Positions 1-13,518 of a stretch of 64,000 bases of DNA are shown here, piece by piece. The position numbers were made by a program, and so were the translations under genes. The notes beneath the pieces are model-generated. The model made no database searches and was not told the origin of the DNA. It was given only the letters and a program-made list of their open reading frames with translations. Location of the stretch: positions 7,502,001 through 7,566,000 of the forward strand of contig HG738137.1 of NCBI GenBank assembly GCA_000499405.2. The letters are read 5' to 3'. Numbering within the stretch: position 1 is the first letter of the stretch; each line of letters starts with the position of its first letter. Origin of the DNA: Onchocerca volvulus. Taxonomy: Eukaryota > Nematoda > Chromadorea > Rhabditida > Onchocercidae.

Positions 1-14
1 TCGATCATATTTAG

Positions 15-1217
15 GTATAATACCGCTGGAAGGACATTTGCCACATCTAAATGGATATCGCACTGAGAAAATGCTACTCATTGGTCCTATATGTCGTTAT
101 GCAGAAGACTTATCTCTTTTGTTAAAGGTCTCTTTCACATTCTGGGTAACTTCGTCTGATAATTTTCGTTTCTGATGTTGTAGAATTTATTCGATGTTTT
201 AATGATTTACATACAGGTTTTTGTGGGAAGTGAAGGCACAAATTTATTACAACTGGACACTCCATGTAATATGAAAAAAATACGCGTTTTTTACATAGAA
301 GGTTTGAAGACGCCTTTGGTACAAGATACGAATGAAGAAAGTTTCCGAACGCTGAAGAAAGAGAGTAATTTTAATGATTGATTAGAAACACTAATTTTTT
401 GTTGTGAACCAACGTTTGCATATTTATAAAACTGGTACGTGGATGTATTCCATGATGGAGGACGTAACTGCGCAAGTAATATGATATAGCATTAACTCGA
501 TGTTTGCAAAATATAGCAACCCATATAATAAAAACTGTTTGAATTTCAGCCGATTAAAACATTAACATCCATAATTATCATAACACTGATTTCCATTTAT
601 TTTTTTGCTGGGAGATTATCTTCTCCTTTATTTTCAGCTTTCGTTCTTCCTTCTTGTCTTCTGATATTCTTTTAAATGGAAGGATAAAGTGATGATGTTT
701 TATCTTTTCAGTTTATTAATCTGATATGAATAATGAATTTGTAAAATTCAGATTTGAAATGTAAACTAAATGAAATGTTTTAGTTTTAGGCGGTTCGTTA
801 TTTTGAAATTAAATATGATCTGTGTGCTATTCGAATAGATCCACCACTTATTCATTATGCGTTTGAATTTTTCCTAACAAGTATGGATGTCGCAAACGCT
901 CCGAAATTTGCAATGCATATGACCGATTTAAAGGTAAAACTTAATTTTTTTTGTCCAGCTTTTTGAGCTGCTTTGTTATAATTATTTCACTTCTCCATTT
1001 TAATTGACACGCAAAAGAAATCATCAATCATTCTCTCATGTCATTACGACGTTCCTGAATAGTACACATATTCTGAAATATGGTCACTTTACATCAGACT
1101 AATAAATTAGTTTTCATTTTTCAAGCAAAAAATAAAAGAATTCTTTTTGCTTTGTTTTGTTTTTGTTTTTGTTTTGTTTTTGTTTTTGTTTCTGTTTTGT
1201 TTTTGTTTTTGTTTTGT

Positions 1218-1248
<31 letters not shown>

Positions 1249-1981
1249 GTTCTGTTTTGTTTTGTCTTTATTTTGTTTTGTTTTTATTTTTTTTTTGTTT
1301 TTTTTTTGTTTTTTTTTCGTTTTTGTTTTTTTGTTTTTTATATTTATCGCATTTGTAGATTAATATAAATTGTTTGGTTGAATTATTCAAATGGATAGTG
1401 GGCAAATCAGTACATACATTACCAGCTATTGTTACTGGAATTGTGGATGAACATTTTGCTCCATTCAATGAGGAACAGAAACAAAAGGTAATTTTAATGT
1501 AAATTTAATGCTGGTTATTGAAAAGTCTCTTAGAGTTTTTGAAAGCTTGCTGTAATTTATTAAAATAAGACTCAATACTTCATATGGTCATTCTTTATCA
1601 AAGAATGTTATATATCACCAACGGAAATATTATTTTTGTTCTGATTTTGCTAATCAATTTTTTCAGTTACGAAGTCAGCGAGATCGGCTAAGTCGAGAAA
1701 TTAAGGAACTTTTATCTGATAATGGTATCCTGCTATTCCCATCCTTTCCAACTGAGGCACCTTATCATCATCAACCACTCTTCACTCCATTAAATTTCTG
1801 TTATACTGCTATATGGAATACGTTGGCTCTTCCGGTTATGCAGTGTCCAATGGGTTTGAACACTCATAACATTCCACTTGGTGTACAAGTTGTCGGTGCG
1901 CCAGGATCCGATTCTTTGTTGGTAGCAGTGGCTCAGGATTTGGAGAAAGCATTTGGTGGCTGGAGACCTATGAATACTTAA
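15..1981 (+). CDS. Fatty-acid amide hydrolase-like amidase (FAAH2 type), 3' part
   Basis: Amidase-signature serine hydrolase, expected to cleave fatty-acid amides such as anandamide-type lipids; only the C-terminal half is in the window. Proposed exons: 15-127, 217-about 360, 790-933, 1359-1487, 1667-1981. The first reads GIIPLEGHLPHLNGY and GPICRYAEDL, typical of the FAAH2 branch. The last reads LLFPSFPTEAPYHHQPL, then LPVMQCPMGLN, IPLGVQVVG and EKAFGGW, matching the conserved end of FAAH2 closely; stop TAA at 1979-1981. The catalytic Ser-Ser-Lys region lies upstream of the window. One oddity: the frame wanted at the exon 2/exon 3 junction (LKK then AVRYFE) has no in-phase GT donor; the nearest GT (365) is out of phase, so this junction is uncertain. 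The 1488-1666 intron is ordinary; the 934-1358 intron holds a TTTTG satellite. Confidence 0.88.
1143..1345 (+). repeat. TTTTG/TTTTTG microsatellite in the amidase intron
   Basis: About 200 nt of (TTTTG)n mixed with TTTTTG and longer T runs, inside the intron between amidase exons 3 and 4 and ending about 15 nt before the next exon. The apparent overlapping Phe/Leu/Cys-rich open frames here come from repeat translation and are not genes. The tract merges with the polypyrimidine stretch before the acceptor, so its length could affect splicing (inference). Confidence 0.9.
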
Positions 1982-3444
1982 TATATTCTACTATGAGTGA
2001 TTTTTATTAGTAGAATCATTATAAAAAAGTTTGCATTTTGAAAAATGAAGTAATTTTCAACAGCATTTGACCTTGATATCATACATTCTAGTTTGAAGTT
2101 CTACTTCTTCAAACTCATCTAGATCGAGCTCATTTATTACTATTTTAGAATCATCATTTTGCTTTGGCTAAGTGGTCAGTAGTTTTTTCCTTCCATACAT
2201 GAATGTTTAAGATGCAGTTTCTTTTCCATGAAGTAAAGAGTTTTGAATTAATTGAGCAAATTTCAATTATCCAAGAAGGTTTTAATTATTATGATGGTAG
2301 AATTCATTTCAGAATTAAATGACCTTCTATTCTTTGCGTTTAGAACAATATTGTGACTTTGTTTATCTTTTTTTTATTCATCTCCATGTCAATGTCTTTT
2401 TGGATTTTTAATTTTATTCTCTTCATCTCTAATGATATTGAAAAGAAGTAGATATAATGAATTAAACTTTGGTTTGTTGTTATTTTATTGACCTTCGTCA
2501 TGTTATCAGTATTGCTGGCATCATATATATCTTCTTCAGCTTGCAGTTTCTGACGAGCTTGCAACTGAATTTTTCGTAATCTTTTGAAATGGATCTTTCC
2601 TTTCTTTCACTGCTCTTTGTAAATATAACCTTGTAAAGTTTTTTGTTTGTTTTGCCATGAGGTTAATTTGTAATTTTTGAAAGAATAATACTGAATACGG
2701 AATATTTGTGATTATTGATCAGTTTACTTAAAAAATTCATTTACTACTCACTGTGATTTTCCTCATTACTTTTTTTGATTTCTTTTCTTATTTTTGTATC
2801 GTTGTGTTAGTCAATAAAAAATATCAACATGTAGCAGTATTGCGTTGTGAATAAAATCTTCTTGTTATAAGCATTCTTCTTTATTTTGCTGTTTAAACTG
2901 TACAGCAGTCACTTTCTTGTCTTTTCGATTAATTTGAAAATTCTTCTATGAGATTTCAAAAATATTTGAAATTATGAGTTGCTTATGTAGAACGAATACG
3001 TTTCCATTTTTTAAAGATTTTTTATACAAACCAATAATGATCATTGGAACAAGGATCAAAATTGCACGAGAATCTCTGCTAAAGATGATGCGACTGAATG
3101 GAGGGCTGATTATGTCTAAACTATAGAGTACATTTGTGATAAGCTGTTTTGTCTGGTGAGGATGTTATCGATGCTAAGTTGTTGACCTTGTTACTAAATA
3201 ATATTAGAATATCTTTCTGCAGGATATTTCATTTGAGCAAGTTTTTTTTTTTTTTTGGTTTTTGGTGTTCTTACATTTTGGTGGGAATCGAGTTTTATGG
3301 AAGTGATATAAAATGCTTCATTATTTTTTTTTTAAAGTTATCGTTCCTTTATATAGTGTTTTTGGCATCGCATATTGTATATTTTTACGTCGTGAATATT
3401 CTCTCTAATAAGAAAAATTTTCACGGAATTTTCATGATTTCCAG
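1982..3444. other. Intergenic spacer, amidase to Rabankyrin-5
   Basis: AT-rich, with no open frame resembling a protein and no RNA gene that I recognise. An AATAAA lies at about 2813. The right end holds a T-rich tract and a splice acceptor (3441-3444) 41 nt before the Rabankyrin-5 start. Confidence 0.6.
3441..3444 (+). promoter_or_regulatory. Splice acceptor before Rabankyrin-5 start (possible SL trans-splice site)
   Basis: The sequence ATTTCCAG ends at 3444, leaving a 41-nt leader before ATG 3486. No upstream coding exon is evident, so this may be an SL1 trans-splice acceptor as is common in nematodes, or the acceptor of a 5'UTR intron. The sequence alone cannot separate these. Confidence 0.4.
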
Positions 3445-3485
3445 GTAATTGATGGGATGGAAGTACAAGTTGCTGCAGCATAGCA

Positions 3486-6400
3486 ATGACGAATCTCATC
3501 GAATTCCTTCAGGCGGAGCATGTTAAGTTACTGCAGAATTATGCCGATTTACAAAAACGTTATGATATATTGGCTGCAGCTACAGGAAACAATGGTGTTT
3601 CTGTTGCTAACACTTCGAAATTTTCATTCGTACAAAAACTTGTAGCGAAAATTACTGAAATATATGACAAGGATTTGTATAGGTTCGATTTTGTCTTGCA
3701 GTTCAATTATATATTCTTTCCTAACAAAATATTTTCTAAGTAATTTCATAGATTAATGATTTTCTATTTATCTGAGAAGCAAATGTCTCTTTTTACTAAC
3801 TGATAATGATTGAAATTTGAAATTATTTTATAGTTTAATACGGCATAAATTTCTCTCTTATAGCGATATAACTATTCACTGCGATGGACATCAGTTTCGA
3901 GGTCATCGTTTAGTGATTGCAACAAGAACAGATTATTGGGCAGATCTTTCGGGAATCGATCGCATTGAATTTGAAGGTAATAATTTTGATGTATTTCTTC
4001 ATGTACACACTGTAAGTTGCTCAAAATCTTTTCATATACTGCTACAATTTAAAACTCACCTATGTTCAAAATGCGGATGAATTGTGCTATACTAATTTTA
4101 TACTAATTCACTACAATAATTTTTTCAAAAATTTTGCGCTTCCTTAAAAATTATTTTATTTATTTTCATTTGCAGATATAGCTTATAATATAGGTTCTGC
4201 TGTGTTGAAATGGATGTATACGGATCACATAGATAATCTGCTGGGAAATCGTTATTTGATGGAAATATTCGCAGCAGCCGTTAAGTATCGCCTTTTGGAC
4301 TTGCAAAAAAGGTTATTTTTTTTTAAAGAATTTTAAAAATCTTTATTCTCGTAATTTTAAAATCTTTATTTTTTGAAGAAAAACGCAGCTATTAAAAAAC
4401 TGTGTTCTTCAACAGTTGCATTATTATACGATGCTCTTTTTATTTGTTTCATCCTTTATTTATGTCTGAATATCGAAAGAAAACCGAAAATTAATAAATT
4501 TTAATTGATATATGGATGGTTTCTATTCAAATACGAATTTTAGATGTGAATTACTTCTGTTAGGTCGAATCGATTATGACAATTGTTTGTTGCTGTATGA
4601 ATTTGCAAGCAAAAATGATCTGATGCAGTTAAAAGACAATTGCGAGAAAATGATTAAATCAAAATGGAATCAATTCAGTACTGATGATTTTATGCAAATA
4701 TCTGCTTCATTATTATATAATCTAATCGAGAGGTTAGCGAAGGGGTTTGCTGTTTATGCTTCTTTTTAATAATTTGCATCATTCTATTCTCTGGTTTTTT
4801 TTTCTGTTTATTTTGATATTGATTAATAGTTAATGAAAAGATTTAATTGAGTTTTTCAGTTTTATAACACATCTCACTGCACTGTAACGTATATTAAGTT
4901 ATTTTTATACTTAACATTGAACAACTCACTTCGTAAACTAGATAGAAATTAAAAGAAATCCATAGAATACATATTTTCACTTAATTGAATTATTGTAAGC
5001 TTAATATGTCTATTCAATTGCACGAAAACTGTTTGAAGAAAAACGTACTAACTTGAACTTTGAGACTTTTTTAAGTAGCGGAAACAATATTAATAAATTT
5101 CAGCTATTCTGAACATGTGTTGCATTCAATTATTCGTTTGAAGCGTAATGATATATTGCTGCTCTTCTTTCTCGACCATTTTCAGGAAGTAGATTAAGTT
5201 TACTATTTTCTCTTTTTTTTTCTCGCTTTAATTTTAGCTGCTAGTTTAATCAGCGAGTCGATTAAATGAAATGGTAGCCTCTGCAATCGTTTATTTTTTA
5301 ATGAACTATGTTATCAGCAAAAATACCTAATAAAAGGATGACTTTTTAGTTATTCACGCTATCATCAAAAGTTAAATTCGAGAGACTTCCAACATTTAAT
5401 TTTCTATTAGATAATAAATTTTGATGAATATAATTTTGCTATTTTCATCGTATTTATTTTTGTCGTCAGTTTTCTATTACTTCTTATTCTCTTACTTTCA
5501 TAAAACTCTTTTTTCTTCATTAAATATGAACTATTCGAGCTGTCTAAACTGTGCAATGAAGAAATCAACAATACTTTTCCACTGGAATTGGCATTGGAAT
5601 CTAATCAGATAGAAATCGCAACATCCTTAGTTAATCATCACGCAGATGTGAATGTCATTGATAGTAATGGTAGAACGCTTTTGATGAGGATGCTATTGAA
5701 AAGTGAGCTCTATTGAAAAAATAAGAATTACTTTTGATCAATAACGAAAATCCAATTCATGCTAAATATTTATTAGTTGCAATTTTTTTGGCAGTCATCC
5801 TAATTAGTCTACCAAAACAGTTTTTGAGTAATGCTCAAAACTCTTACAAATTTGAAGCTTGTTTCTTATCTCTTCGATTCTTTAACAATCCTAACTTTTT
5901 CCTCTTCATATTTGTTCTGATTATTATTCTGTCCGATCAGAGAAAGAAGGAGAACAGGATAGATATATTTCGAATAATGATTGCATTAGCAGCGTATGGA
6001 GCGATAGATATATTGAATAAGGCAACAACATTTGATTTAAATCATGACTTAAATTATTTTTTTTTATAGTCATTCGCCAAAAAAAAAATTTGAAAAAACA
6101 AAATTTATTAGAGAATAATCTTATGAAAATTAAAAATAATCCCTTCCTATATTTTTGGTCAATTTTTTATCTTTTTTCAGATAAAGTTAGTGCATTGGAA
6201 TTTTTAACTCAAAATGGAGCTAATTTTGATTATAAAGTTGGAGTAACTGGTGAAAATTTATTGCACATTGCTGCATCAGCAAAATGTTCCTCTGATTTAA
6301 TTGACTGGCTGTCATCCAACTTAGATCATTTAAATATCAATGATGTCGACTACGATTTAAAGTAAGATATGTAAAATCAAAATGAGATTTGACGCTACAA

Positions 6401-9400
6401 TATCGGATTAGATGAAGTAAAATCATATAAGTAAAGAAGGTATATAAAGTATGATTTTGTCGACAGGTAATTTCTAGTTACTACTAGTACAATATGAAAT
6501 TAAGAAGAGCTGACGATATTATCGAAGATTCTAAAAAAGATGCGTAATTTCTCTTTTCAAGGACTCCATTTATGCGAGCTGTTGAATTGGAAAATATGAA
6601 AATGATTGAACTGTTTTTACAAAAAACTACCGTTGATGTTAATAAAATGGATCGGAAGGGATGTTCGCCAATAGCATCCGCACTCTTCGAAGTTAGGAAT
6701 ATGGCATTGGCGGAATTAATTGTAAAAGCAGGAGCTGATTTAAACATTGTTTATGAAGGTTCGCTAAAATAACATCATGATGTTTTTTCCATACTGGCTT
6801 TTGCATTCTTACTTATTTCAAATGATTACCCATATCAATACCATTTTATCAAAAAATGATATGCAACTAATTTTATATTTATCCTATCTTATTCTCTTTA
6901 GTATAGAAAATTTTTATTGTACTCAAAGGATGAATAGGATGCTCAGCAAATTTTGCATTATCTAAAAACTGGAATACAACTAAAAGAAATTAATTTAAGG
7001 TAAAAATTTGAATTTTTAATTCAGTTAGAAAATCGTTAATACCAAATAAATATATGGAGTCAGAAAGGTTGTCGGAACACAATAGAGAAATTAAATTGCT
7101 GTTTTTGTCATAACTTTCAAAACTGTACTAGATTTTCAAAAAAAATTGCTCTTATTCAATATTTTATTTATTGAACATCTTTTTTTAGTTATGCAAGAAA
7201 TTCTTTCAGGCAGATATATTAGTATTCTTTGAACTCTGAAATTTCTTTCAGATATTGAAAGTTTTTGTTTTTAGGTGTTTTCATGATTCATCATGCGATT
7301 TACACTAGTAATCTGGATGCAGTACAGTTCTTATGCAGACACAGAGTAGATGTGAATAGAAGAACGGCAGAAGTACTTATTTGTATTAATTTATTTCAAT
7401 TTAGAATTTTTATGTTAAAATTATAAATAAGATGGCTTTTTCCTTTTTCAACATTTATTGTTTAGTCTCGACTTTAGAATTACATATATTTACGTTCTTT
7501 AAATAAATATTAGGGCGTGCTACCACTTCAAGTTGCGGTAGATTCTGAAAATGTCAATATGGATCTCATTCGAATACTTATACGATCTGGTGCAAACATT
7601 TCGCTGAAAATTTCGAACTGTTGTGAAACTTTGCTTCACCACATTATTGGTAAAGAAAATGGTGATGAAATTTTGAAAATCTGCATCGAAAATGGCAGCT
7701 GTGATGGTTTGTTGTAATTTAGATATAGATTAATTGTTCTGGTAATACTAAAGTGGATTTTGTCATGTAAGGCCTTTTTTTGCAATCACTTTTCACAAAA
7801 AGATTTGCTGTATGAAACAGATAGATAGTTCTCATAATCCATATGACTTATAGAAGACGTTTTCGCAATTGTTGATGGAAATGGTCATACTCCTATTGCA
7901 AAAACCGTTTTAACTAGTAAGTTCCGAAGTGCTGAGCTCTTGATAAAAGCTGGGGCTAATATAAATGAAAAAGATCCCGAAGGAGTATGTCTTTTGATGC
8001 AAGTTATTAATAATAAATTAGATAACGCTGCGGTATTTCTGTTGGATCACGGTGCGGACATTTCAGAATGGTAAGAATTCCATGTTGCTTTAAATCTTTT
8101 GTTCTCAAATATTCGAATTTTGTTCAAAAATTTATTTCCAAAATACCATCCTGATTATTGTCTTATTATTGTTCAGTTCGAAAAACTTCCCAAAATATCA
8201 TTATTCATCTCCTTTACATACCTTTTTTTTTCAAAATCTTTTAGTATTATCGAGAAAGACTGTTTCTCTTTGGCAATTGAATTTTCACTCTTGAAAACAA
8301 TTCGCCGTCTTTGCACTTTTACTGAAAAGAGCGAGAAGTATGTAAATGCTTCATTATTATGGGAAGCTTTGCAGCAAGGTTAGCTGTTTGAATACTGTAA
8401 ATATTGATCAGTCTTTGTATTCCAACTTTTTATTAAACGCAGAGTGTTTTTAATGAATATATGTTACGGGTGCTAAATATCTGGCGCACTGCATAACTAA
8501 ATTCAGGTTCATTTGAAATCGCAAAAGCTTTGATTGAGAATGGCTGCGATCTGAATGGTTGGTCTTATAATGAAAGTCGCAGATGCCGCCAAACATTGCT
8601 GCACAAAGCGATTGGCTTAGAATTGCGTGACGTGGCTATTTTCTTGATTCATGCGTGAGATATAATTTGAAATACTTTTATAAACTTTTGTAATTTAGAA
8701 TGTTTTTTTTATTTTACTATTACTTCTTAATTTATTTCATTCATTTATCTTCTTCACTTTGCAGTTAATTTTCTAGTTTCTTTAAAGGTAGAAGTCTAAT
8801 AACGTTTGAAAACTCTTCACCATTACTATTAATAATAGGCGATTGTATTTGGCATTTGGTCTTGTACTATAAAAAACTAATGTTACTGATGTTAAATTGT
8901 TCAGTTCAACTACTGATTGACAAAACTGTTGTTGACTTGAACTATAAGATCAATTATAACACCATCATAATCAATTTCGACGTTATTTTGAACCAATATA
9001 CAGCAAATTTTTCTCAGTTTTTTTGAAGCTTCTAAAATTTTTGCTATTTAAGTTTTATAGGCATCTAAATTTATAGTAAAAATCAAATTGAATTATTGTA
9101 GAGGATGTGATATTGATGCTTTGGAAGAAAGACAGATTAATGAGGAACAATCTAGTAGAGACACTCCTCTACTTGCTTGCATTCGTTCTGGGCTTGATGA
9201 TGTTGCATTATGCTTAATTGAACGAGGAGCTAAGTTGGATAAGCAGGTAATAATTTTATTGCATTCATCTTATTATTGTGCGTTATTTCAGAAATTAATA
9301 AGTTATTTTTTAAAAATTTAGGACGCAGAAGGACGCTCGGCTATCCATTTAGCTGTTTATAAACAAAATATGACGATTCTCAATGAACTGTTGAGTAATT

Positions 9401-12400
9401 GTAATTCTGGTTTGCTTCTGAATACGGACTTTTATGGCAGTACACCCTTAGATGTAGCAATTGAAACACGTAATTATTTGGCCGCTGAGACTCTTATCAA
9501 AAAAGCACCAAACTTGATCACGCAGGTCTTTTTTCGTTAACTATATAAACTCAAATTTAATGCATAAAATATATTAGGTTTAAACGTGTGAAATGAAAAA
9601 TTTAATAAATGACAGAATTCAGACTTAAAAGTTTAGATTTCTAATATATTTTTAATATATAAAGTTGTAGGTGGATAAGAATGGCGAGATGCTATTGCAT
9701 AAAACAGTGAGAGCAGTTGATTTGGAATGGGTACTTTTCTTGATAAGCACCAATTTCGATGTTAATACTTGTATTCAGAATGAGTCACGTGTTACTGCCT
9801 TGCATCTTTGTGCTCAGTATGGCAACGAAATTATAATGCGAAATTTGGTAAATTAATAATTTAATGAAAATTATGACTAACTTTGCTTTCACAGCAGACA
9901 TGTGCTAATTAAGGTCTTTGCAAAATCTTTTTACCCTTAATTAAGTAATTCAATAAAATTCAAGGACGTAACTCAACGGAATCATTGAATTAAAAAAAAT
10001 TTTCCAAAGTACATCATTGAGAATAAATATTAACCTAATGTTTCCTTGATATTTATTTTGCTAGATGATAAAATAGACATTGTTTCTATGAATTAAGAAA
10101 AAGTTTCTATTAAATTTTATGTTTTGATAACTATAAAAATCACCGGGAATATTAAATGTACTGAGGCTTATTCGATATACAAGGAAAGTAATATTTTAAT
10201 TTTATATGAATCATTAAATTTTCTTTTCTCTTTTATCTTCTCCAAACTAGATTGATTATAAAGTAAATCAATACAATGGGTTGATTGCAGATTTTAGCCG
10301 GAGCTGATGTCAGCGCAGTCACTGCTGATGGCCTTACACCTCTGCATGTTGCTGCTTATAATAATCACGAAGCGTTATGTATGATTTTATTGGAAAACGG
10401 TGCTCAGCCTAACGTTCCAGACGCACTTGGGAACACATGTAAGTGCGCAATTATTTCGACTGATTTAATTAAATATAATTTAAATCAAATCTGAGTTGAG
10501 TTTCTGTTTAACTTTTCCAAAATAATATTTTGTGAAATTATTTATATAGTGTAAACAAAGCTTCGATTATTTGGTCAGTGATGGTGTTTTTCGTTTCAAA
10601 TATTTATTGAATATTTAAGCATTGCATAAAGCCGTATCAGGAGGAAGTGTAGCCTGTGTTAATGTTCTTATTGGCGACTCGCGAATAAATTTGCGTGCTG
10701 TAAATAAAAAGTAAGTCCTAATGTTTGTTTATGATATGATAAGTTCTAGAAACCTATTCCCGTGAGAAAATGTGACCAGAATTATTGATGCATACCATTG
10801 CATAGTAGACATTGCTGCGTGTTCTTTAAAAAATATCACGGTGCTGCCCGGATTCATTTTAATTTAATTATCCAAAGATGTTGGTGGTTCAGGTAACTCA
10901 GATTTCCAGAACTTATTATGTCTGAATATATATACATATACGTATAATATATATCTAAACATAACAAGTTCTGGAAGTCTGAGTAGGTAGCTGAATGTAT
11001 ATATATTCAAAATATATGTATATTATGTTCTTTATTGCTTCCCCAATTCTTATCTTTTACTGTTTCTATGTTAATGAAAATTAGTCAGTATTAATTGAAT
11101 AATATTGTGATTCTCCTTTAGCCGTCAAAATACATGCTGCGATAAAAAATCTGTTTATGTGTTCATCTATATGTAGTGATACAGAGCAAAAAAAAATTAA
11201 ATAGTTTTTCAGACAACAGAATGCTTTGTTCTTTGCTACTGGTGATTTGTCAAGAACAAATTCGTTAGATATACTGCAAATGTTTTTGAATGCTGATCCA
11301 CAATTCCCTTTGGATGCAAAAGATGTAGATGGATTTACAGGTTACCCTTTATATATAAATATATATAAATTATGAATGAAGTATATATATCTGAATCGAA
11401 TCTAAGTAGATTGTAATTTTCTTGTCGATTCGAATATATATTTAATTTGCAAAACCCACTTCATATTGTAATGCTCTGTTGTGTTCCAAGACAATATTAT
11501 AATTTTTTTATATTCCCACAATGCTACTGCACAAATTTCATCACTAAAGATACATTGCCATTAAAAAATCGACTAAATATTTGGAGCCCTAATCATAATT
11601 TGATTTATTAAATTTATGAAAACTTGCTAATTTAGTTTAGATAACAATTCAGATTTCCAAATACATCTCGAATTTTTCCGGTATTCAATTTATGCTTCAT
11701 TCATAATTGAAATTGCAGTTATTCACAATGAATTATAATTTTACTAGCATATTTACTAATTTGCAGTATTTTTGTTGTCATATTTGAAAGGAAATGAAAA
11801 TATGTGCCATGCATTGTTACGCTGTGGTGTTTGTTTGGGCGTTGTAAGTCATACAGGGATTTCAGTTTTTAAACATGTGACGCCAACAAAACAGCTCCTA
11901 TTTTCATTATTAGGTAACTCATTGATTTTGAAATTGACCTTTTATATTTTTTATTAAATTAAACTAAACCACTTTTCTGTGTGTAAAAGTAATTTATGAA
12001 AAATTAAAGATCCTTTTAAAAGATTTTCAAGGTCTCATGATTATTAGAGAAAAAGATTCCAAGCTTATCAGTATCTCATGGAATAAAAAAACTAAAGAAA
12101 TTTCAACGACTTCAGATAAACTAGAGCGTGAACCTTATTGGGCTGATGGTCATTCATGTTCGGAATGTGAAATGAAATTTTCTCTGACAATGCGAAAACA
12201 TCACTGCAGGTATTTCTCATTTCTTTTCCGTATGAATAATTCGCAAGTCACTTATATTCTCTGCATGTCATTTTGTAATATTTTACGCAGTTTTTATTTT
12301 ATTTTTTTGTTTGTCTGAAAATTAATTTCATTTTAATTTCTTACGCTTTCATTTTTCATATCTATGCGCTAATTTATATACGTACACCTTTGCATTCTGA

Positions 12401-12754
12401 TTCATTTCTCTTATAGAATTTTACTATAATTCCTATACCAAGCGCTAGATCTTGCTAATGGAACAGGAATTTCAACATATTTTTTTTTTTTTTAATCTCT
12501 TAAAATATCTAAAATGAATATTTGAATTCAAATTATATTAATTTCGTCAGACTCTAGACGAATCGCAAAAAAGCTTATAGTTGCACGAAATAAAACCGCG
12601 AAACCTTGTGAAATATTTTAGGCATTGCGGACGGTTAGTATGTGCGCGTTGTTCGGAACAAGAAGTGCCAATATTCAAATACGGTATTGAAAAACCAGCT
12701 CGAGTTTGTCAAATTTGCTGTGATATTCTTACCATGAGAAATATTTGGGCTTGA
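3486..12754 (+). CDS. ANKFY1: Rabankyrin-5 (ankyrin repeat and FYVE domain protein)
   Basis: Rab5 effector on early endosomes and macropinosomes; the FYVE domain binds PI3P. The model has 22 exons: 3486-3682, 3834-3976, 4176-4311, 4544-4732, 5104-5188, 5540-5702, 6181-6361, 6562-6758, 7275-7372, 7514-7706, 7854-8070, 8245-8378, 8507-8654, 9102-9246, 9322-9525, 9671-9847, 10291-10438, 10620-10710, 11213-11340, 11767-11913, 12032-12209, 12622-12754. They join in phase to 1143 codons plus stop, close to the vertebrate length. Order: N-terminal coiled segment (LLQNYADLQKRYDILAAA); BTB (YSDITIHCDG, FRGHRLVIATRTDYW); BTB/BACK-like helices; about 20 ankyrin repeats through exon 19; a conserved block (SYLKGNENMCHALLRCG, PTKQLLFSLL); C-terminal FYVE. 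The FYVE has RKHHCRHCG, the paired zinc cysteines and RVCQICCDIL. Similarity to human ANKFY1 is clear over the whole length. An intron (10711-11212) carries a long hairpin. Confidence 0.95.
10897..10983. repeat. Long inverted repeat (hairpin) in a Rabankyrin-5 intron
   Basis: The left arm begins CTCAGATTTCCAGAACTT and the right arm ends AAGTTCTGGAAGTCTGAG. Read as reverse complements, the arms agree at about 30 of 35 positions, then run into a TATA-rich centre. It lies wholly within the intron 10711-11212. It could be a miniature palindromic transposon remnant or an intronic small-RNA precursor; the sequence does not decide. Confidence 0.75.
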
Positions 12755-13518
12755 ATAAAAGTTGAAGAATGGTGAAGGATTTGCTTTAAGAAGAATGAGA
12801 AATTCCGGAAAAGTCTTGTGTGTTGTAAATAAGTTATCAAGACCATTTGGGCCTTATGACGGCGACTTCGTTGCTACTGCGACTGGCTTCCTTTCATAGT
12901 TGTGATAGCTAAATCAGTATTTTGTAATTAAAAAACTTGTTTGCTGTTATTCATTAAATTTCTCTTTTTTTTAATTTATATACTTTCAAATATTTGAACA
13001 CATTTCCTTGATATTATACTGTGATCTGTATCTATGTTGCATAATTCTGTGTACATATGGGGCTGATTTTCGTTGAATATTTATAATTCATTTCTAGTCC
13101 CTGAAACAGAGTATTTAATTCTGAATAATAATTTGATTGGAAATTAATATTTATTTTGATTTGCTCTGCAGTCTCTTTTACGACAAACAAATTTTCATTT
13201 TTTTCTGAAAATGTCGATCTTTTATTCCGCTTGTCTACATACTCATAAGATCGCAGAAGTTAGATGGATTTTAAAAAGAAAGTTAGAAATAAGATGAGAG
13301 ATGACTAATGAAACAGTTCTGGCTTCGAAATTATTTTCAACACAAATGTGATGCAGGATGTAAAGATTCGAAAAATTCGAAAAAACGTATTTCCTCGCAG
13401 TTAATTTCCATTTGACTGACGTCTTTCAGACACTCTCAATCTGTCGCTTCATTCTGTTCAGAAATGAAACAGATCTGAAATTGTAAAACACGATTGATGT
13501 GCTCGAAAGCATGCTCCC

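Noticed and set aside
1080..1368. Overlapping Phe/Leu/Cys-rich open frames
   Set aside because: Translation of the TTTTG satellite in three frames; the region is an intron of the amidase gene.
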